This document shows positions 60,301 to 64,000 of a stretch of DNA of 64,000 bases, in pieces. The position numbers and the translations under genes were made by a program. The notes beneath the pieces are model-generated. The model did no database searches. It saw only the letters and a list, made by a program, of their open reading frames with translations, and was not told where the DNA came from. Position 1 is the stretch's first letter. Each line of letters opens with the position of its first letter. This stretch comes from Erpobdella octoculata (Eukaryota > Annelida > Clitellata > Hirudinida > Erpobdellidae): positions 2,773,229 to 2,837,228 of the forward strand of contig OZ022245.1 in NCBI GenBank assembly GCA_963978895.1. The letters are read 5' to 3'.

Positions 60301-62378
60301 TAGTGGAGAGGTGTAACCAGAGTCTTAAGAACATGATTTTTAAATTGGTTGAGGCACATCCTAAGGAGTGGTTTAAGGTTCTTCCTTTTGTATTATGGAG
60401 TTTACGTGAGAAACCGTCATCGACAACTCATATTGCTCCTTATACATTAGTGTATGGTACTTTGCCACGAGGACCACTTGCTATCCTCAGAGACTCTTGG
60501 AGTAACGAAAAGGAGTTACCTTTTCATTTAGGTAAGAATCCGTACAAATACTTAGCCGATCTCAGACAAAACCTACAGTTAGCTAAGGAATTTGCTGAAA
60601 TTGCAGGAGACCAAGAGCAGAGCAATTACGCACGAAAATATAACGTTCGGAGCAGTGATAGGTCTTTTTGTGTAGGTGACAGAGTAATAATTTTAGCACC
60701 TGTAAAAGGGGGGTCTAAATTTATGAAGAGATGGCAGGGTCCCGGGGTAATAGTGAAGGTGAAAGCACCATACTCTTATTTAGTGGAAATTGAGGGCTGT
60801 AAACACCATCTACATGCAAATAAAATTCGGAAATACCATGACCGAATAGAAACCGCCGTTAATAATAATTGTTCTGTAGTATACGAGAAGGACCACGAAT
60901 TTGGTTTGATTGATTTTCCAAGTAAGTTTGATCCTTGTCAGGATAAACCTCCGAGTTGTAGGGTAGCAAAGGGCTGTTTGGACCATCTTTCGCAGGATTA
61001 TCGCACACAATTATGTGACATAATTGATGATTTTCCCGAGATATTCTCAGAATCATTAGGAGTTTGTTCTGTAGTATCTCACAAAATCGCGATTTCTCCT
61101 GACTTTACCCCCAAACACCTGAGAGCCTATAGAACCCCTGAATTGTTGAAGGTAGAAGTGGCTAATCAGATACAAGATATGCTTCGCCAGGGTGTCATTG
61201 TACCATCGCAGAGTCCCATGGTAAGCCCGATGGTTTGTGTTTTGAAGGGACCTAAGGGAGAAAAGGGAGTCCGTATAGCCATCGACTATCGTCATGTTAA
61301 TCGTTATACGAAGGGAGACTGCTTTCCCATTCCCGATATCCCCAACGTACTTCAGAAGGTCGGCAGAGCAAAATTCATAAGCTGTTTTGATGCACGCAAA
61401 GGGTACTGGCAAATTCCTATAGATCCGGAATCAGCATGGTTAACGGCATTTTCTTGTGAAGAAGGGTTGTTTGAGTTTCGCAGAATGCCCTTTGGTCTAA
61501 AATCGGCGGGAAATACTTTCATGAGGGCGATATCGATGATCCTTCAACCAATAAGATCCTTTACGGAGCCGTTTATTGATGATTTTGCCGTTATTTCGTC
61601 TAGTTGGGAAGAACACAAACTACATCTTTTGCAATTTTTCACCATCATTAAAAATGTAGGGTTGACCCTAAACCTGGAAAAATGTCGGTTTGTACAACCT
61701 AAGGTGGTATTTTTAGGACATGTCGTAGGCTCGGGGATTATCGCACCTGATCCCGATAAAATAGCCATTGTACAAGAGATCAAACCTCCCACAAATAAAA
61801 AGGAAGTCAAGCGGATAATGGGGTTGTTCAGTTATTTCCGCAACTTCATACCCAATCTAGCCCAGACTGCCCATCCTATCACTGAGTTGACTAAAAAGGG
61901 TGTTCCCAACAAAATTCTTTGGGAAGGCAAACACCAGGTCGCCTTACAAAAACTCATAGACGACCTTACCAATGCTACAACCCTAAGCACAATTGATTAT
62001 AGTAAAGGGTTTGGTTTAGCAACGGATGCTAGTGGAGTGGCTGTTGGGTGTTGTTTGTTCCAGGGGAGTGGAGAAGGGGCAGAAGTCCCTATTGCTTTTG
62101 CCAGTCTGAAGTTAACCCCTACTCAGACGAGGTGGTCCACCATAGAGAGAGAGGCTTATGCTGTCGTGTGGGCTCTAAGTAAATTCAAATCCTGGATATT
62201 GTTATCTGAGATCGTGATTTTTTCGGATCATAATCCTCTCACGTACCTTACCGAGTCAGTTTCCAAAAGCGCTAAATTGACTCGATGGGCACTTGCCATC
62301 CAGGAATTTAATCTGACTTTCAAATATAGGTCAGGTAAACAGAATATAGTAGCTGACGTCCTGTCTCGATTAAGTTAG
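57324..62378 (+). CDS. Gag-Pol polyprotein, 1,684 residues, order gag-PR-INT-RT-RNase H
   Basis: One unbroken frame from ATG to TAG. Residues 45-135 form a charged heptad-rich coiled coil (LAEARLEEDRANRR-type repeats). Gag follows at about 140-320, with a CCHC zinc knuckle at 364-377 (CFKCHKKGHSFKEC). Three 23-residue repeats span 399-467. Protease has LIDGGA at 496-501. Three 29-residue acidic repeats span 644-730. Integrase has a zinc-binding H823, H830, C860, C863 and catalytic Asp894, Asp959 and Glu995 (spacing D-35-E), then a GPY/F-like module near 1136-1160. Reverse transcriptase has FDARKGYWQI (Asp1356) and FIDD (1417-1420). RNase H has TDAS (Asp1568), Glu1610, SDHNPL and ADVLSR. Gag and pol are in one frame without frameshift, so no recoding is needed. 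All key catalytic residues are present. Confidence 0.95.
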   Translation: MIRTPTVEESVAQDSPTGILSEEHYQFVDDSRRPRRVSEDTNVSKNFKSELAERKLALREAELAAKEAKLEEDRANRRLAEARLEQERRLADAKLEEDRANRRLAEARLDEDRATRRLAEAKLELERERIQDHNSLEVSLSVRTSRFLNAMKGIMAEFPSDPAAIPGYFQYLENQFTSYQVDDDVKPKILQAHLNNRARSILSRLTVVQLGDYEELKQILLQEFRVTPSLLRERFYAVKRRPGETYSQVASELHTALSYYIKSRNIDENFHQLVSLMCADRLKQLMSPSCADFILTQEKDDWLNHLELSRVADSYMATHEHETRPPRFNNPKPTDKGSGSPIPNRMTKISIDPNMDKDKKYGLCFKCHKKGHSFKECPLHKFPSSNLPNPRINCCQTENSFNCLGDRKTFVDDKNLSSQSKNSRNCLDDRKTLVDGKNLSSHSENSFRGLVDRKIMFDGQKSFPCPEACPIIDVDDYHIRSYENVFIDQLPSIPALIDGGAEVCCIREDLIKSLHRVPHKFIKLSGLKGQPEIVGCVRLVVRPDLVGDDIVNLAPKVRAWFAVVPNLNEQIIITPSVSNLLKTISLYDTVAYPIKNKQNAHDSDVNVPSLEITNSQYFVLDEPRNDEHSPDVALILGEGVSRAADARKVDSQADTCQDIGASVVSGDDICPGADARKVDSQADTCQDIGASVVSGDDICPGADARKVDSQTDTCQDIGVSVVAGDDICPGADAGGSDSRTDARFTTINDDCQGVDDSNDPDAFAKEQHDCPSLKSFWLLGIDKRKNFYIDKGLLFHKENQWGHSIKQLCLPRSRILAVLQMGHDAPYSGHMAAKSTRQRIRLSFWFPDMEKQVQTYCESCPVCQLRAPVRKRDRVPITPIPRGDELPFNHLVMDCIGPIIPAGDSVTVRPKYNYALVVVDLFSRWPMAYPLRSLDAKSVCEILIQIFMTFSIPRIISSDCGTNFKNQLTTTFLKCLGCSPRFNTPGHPEASGLVERCNQSLKNMIFKLVEAHPKEWFKVLPFVLWSLREKPSSTTHIAPYTLVYGTLPRGPLAILRDSWSNEKELPFHLGKNPYKYLADLRQNLQLAKEFAEIAGDQEQSNYARKYNVRSSDRSFCVGDRVIILAPVKGGSKFMKRWQGPGVIVKVKAPYSYLVEIEGCKHHLHANKIRKYHDRIETAVNNNCSVVYEKDHEFGLIDFPSKFDPCQDKPPSCRVAKGCLDHLSQDYRTQLCDIIDDFPEIFSESLGVCSVVSHKIAISPDFTPKHLRAYRTPELLKVEVANQIQDMLRQGVIVPSQSPMVSPMVCVLKGPKGEKGVRIAIDYRHVNRYTKGDCFPIPDIPNVLQKVGRAKFISCFDARKGYWQIPIDPESAWLTAFSCEEGLFEFRRMPFGLKSAGNTFMRAISMILQPIRSFTEPFIDDFAVISSSWEEHKLHLLQFFTIIKNVGLTLNLEKCRFVQPKVVFLGHVVGSGIIAPDPDKIAIVQEIKPPTNKKEVKRIMGLFSYFRNFIPNLAQTAHPITELTKKGVPNKILWEGKHQVALQKLIDDLTNATTLSTIDYSKGFGLATDASGVAVGCCLFQGSGEGAEVPIAFASLKLTPTQTRWSTIEREAYAVVWALSKFKSWILLSEIVIFSDHNPLTYLTESVSKSAKLTRWALAIQEFNLTFKYRSGKQNIVADVLSRLS

Positions 62379-62834
62379 GTTTGGAGTAGCTGTGGCTACA
62401 ATTAGGTTTATTTATCCTAGGGTGTATAATCTTTGGTTAAATATTTCATGGTTATCAGAAATTGGTGTTAGTTATATGGGTAGCTTTGTAATGTTCTTTG
62501 GTTAATTTCTTTCTCTGGGCGATCTTGGTTAACGATAAAGTGGATCGGTCGCAAGTTTTTATTGCAGGTCTCCAGGAAGAAGAGCGCGTCACTGAACAAA
62601 GAGCTGCAGGACGTCTCCTTTGTTCTTGCTCGGAAGGTTCTTCGACCACGTCTTTCTTTCGCGTGTGGCTCATCGTCACGACTGTTCTGGATTTGCAGGT
62701 TCCCAGACGAGCACCAGGAAACCCGACGACGAAGGAAACCATTCAGTCAACCGGATCCACACTCAGCCAACCGGATCGACCCAGATCAAAGAATGAAGAT
62801 ATGGCCGATAACGAGAAGGATCGTTATCGACTTT
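62379..62834 (+). other. 3' untranslated segment of the retrotransposon
   Basis: About 456 bases lie between the pol stop and the polypurine tract. Short frames on both strands (about 95-136 codons) show no signal peptide, membrane segment or known motif. I do not call an envelope or accessory gene here. Confidence 0.6.
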
Positions 62835-62845
62835 AGGGGGGGAGG
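62835..62845 (+). promoter_or_regulatory. Polypurine tract (AGGGGGGGAGG)
   Basis: An 11-purine run, two bases before the 3' LTR, in the position of the plus-strand primer. Confidence 0.9.
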
Positions 62846-62847
62846 TA

Positions 62848-63245
62848 TGTCACGCCCGCGTTTACGCGTGTGCGTGCCTGGATCTAACTTTGGGATTTCC
62901 GGCGCAGGCGGTGCATCGGGTATTGCACAACGTTGCGTGTTTGGATTGTTGCGCGAATATTTGAACGTTTAAGCCTGTAGCCTGTAGCCTGGAGGGCTTG
63001 TATTTATAAGGCTGTCGCGAACTACTTCGAGCCCTTCTTCTTGTTCCTGCTTCTTGTTCGCCATTGTTCGCCATTGCTTGATCGAAGTTGAAACTGTTTT
63101 TTGTATCTGTCGCGTCGTTTGATAAAGTTTTCGAACTGTACTCGTTAATAAAACATCTAATACTGTTAAAGAGTGTCTTAAACTTTATTTAGACTCAAAT
63201 TTTCTCCAGCAATATCGACGACTTCGCAAAGGCGGAAACGTCACA
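62848..63245 (+). repeat. 3' LTR, 398 bp
   Basis: Same length as the 5' LTR, with no difference found by eye. The AATAAA polyadenylation signal is at 63147-63152. Confidence 0.95.
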
Positions 63246-63446
63246 GTCATCATCACCACCACACCGGCGCGCTAATTAAAGAACTAATTAATAATCAAGA
63301 TCGTCTCTCAGAAGGAACATTCATCAAAGCTAATAGAGTCACAATCATCATTCGTCAAACCGCAATCATAATCAGGTTCGTCCTCGGCATCATCATCGTC
63401 ATCGTCATCGTCATCGTCATCATTGTCGTCGTCATCGTCGTCGTCT

Positions 63447-63508
<62 letters not shown>

Positions 63509-63520
63509 GTCGTCATCGTA

Positions 63521-63562
<42 letters not shown>

Positions 63563-63583
63563 GTCGTCATCATCATCATCATT

Positions 63584-63641
<58 letters not shown>

Positions 63642-64000
63642 CCACCACCACCAGCATCACGGCCAGGATGACATCCGCCATCATAACCATGCCGTCATCA
63701 CACTCTCAGACTCTTGTACGCCGCTGGACAAAGAAACGGCGGCGTACACGACACAAACGCACGCACGCACGCACGCATTACATACACGGGCAGCCAACGC
63801 GCCGTCGCCACGGCCGCTTGTACACCACCGGACTCGTGCGTGCGTGCGAATAACTCGCCGGACGTTCGGGTCGGACCGTCGCGACTTTTAAATCACTGGC
63901 AATAAATTCTCAAACGACACGCGGCGATTCCCGGCGCTCTGCCGTCCCCCTACCCGCCCCCCACCCCCCCCCCCCCGGAGCGGCCGTGACCTTGACCTTT
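63246..64000. other. Right flank: trinucleotide/hexanucleotide array and GC-rich sequence
   Basis: GTCAT duplication at 63246-63250, then a second (ATCGTC)n/(ATC)n composite array at 63385-63650, then GC-rich sequence with CGCA repeats and a C homopolymer at about 63967-63976. No coding exon is supported. Confidence 0.7.

Larger units (their letters stand above)
56635..63245 (+). mobile_element. Full-length Gmr1-like Ty3/gypsy LTR retrotransposon, 6,611 bp
   Basis: Two 398-bp LTRs (56635-57032 and 62848-63245) start TGTCACG and end CGTCACA. They read identical by eye. A perfect 5-bp duplication GTCAT flanks the element. It has a primer-binding site at 57042, one long gag-pol ORF (57324-62378) and a polypurine tract at 62835-62845. 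The enzymatic order protease-integrase-RT-RNase H is that of the Gmr1-like group, rather than usual Ty3/gypsy. No envelope or chromodomain is visible. Intact structure implies a recent insertion. Confidence 0.95.

Noticed and set aside
62498..62972. Possible envelope or accessory ORFs after pol (plus 62498-62836, 62562-62972; minus 62455-62742)
   Set aside because: Overlapping frames on both strands, no signal peptide, membrane span or cysteine pattern; one runs into the LTR.

Overview
The window is nuclear DNA from an invertebrate bilaterian. Its genes have many introns with standard GT-AG splice sites, and the proteins belong to animal families (ephrin, basigin/neuroplastin, MFSD12, METTL9). 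The DNA is AT-rich and crowded with microsatellites, minisatellites and small transposons. The lineage is not fixed by the sequence. A marine deuterostome, tunicates included, or a lophotrochozoan would fit. The retrotransposon family at the right end was first described from deuterostomes.

Layout. 1271-6320 (-) is a six-exon two-Ig-domain membrane protein of the basigin/neuroplastin family; a 56-copy 15-bp minisatellite lies in its first intron. 8539-10224 (-) is an intronless 561-residue leucine-rich-repeat protein resembling ZYG11. Its 5' end is duplicated in inverted orientation across a (TA)n tract. 10.8-14.3 kb holds decayed hAT-like DNA with a second, 2.2-kb transposon inserted. 15410-22875 (-) is a complete ten-exon MFSD12 homologue. 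It is divergent from a complete five-exon METTL9 homologue at 23882-25605 (+), with about 1 kb between start codons. 27919-47312 (-) is a six-exon ephrin gene whose 14-kb first intron is almost solid simple repeat. 47.3-56.6 kb has no gene I can support. 56635-63245 is a full-length LTR retrotransposon, and the last 0.75 kb is simple repeat.

The spliced host gene models were built by matching exon phases by hand. Every junction keeps frame and the totals are 248, 498, 299 and 287 residues. No operon-like logic links the genes. They are ordinary housekeeping or signalling genes: cell-surface Ig protein, lysosomal transporter, histidine methyltransferase and Eph ligand.

The most unusual object is the retrotransposon. 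It is a Ty3/gypsy-type element whose single 1,684-codon ORF has the order gag - protease - integrase - reverse transcriptase - RNase H. Integrase precedes RT, as in Ty1/copia and in the Gmr1-like group. Its 398-bp LTRs look identical by eye, it has a perfect 5-bp target duplication, and its ORF is unbroken, so it is a very young and possibly active copy.
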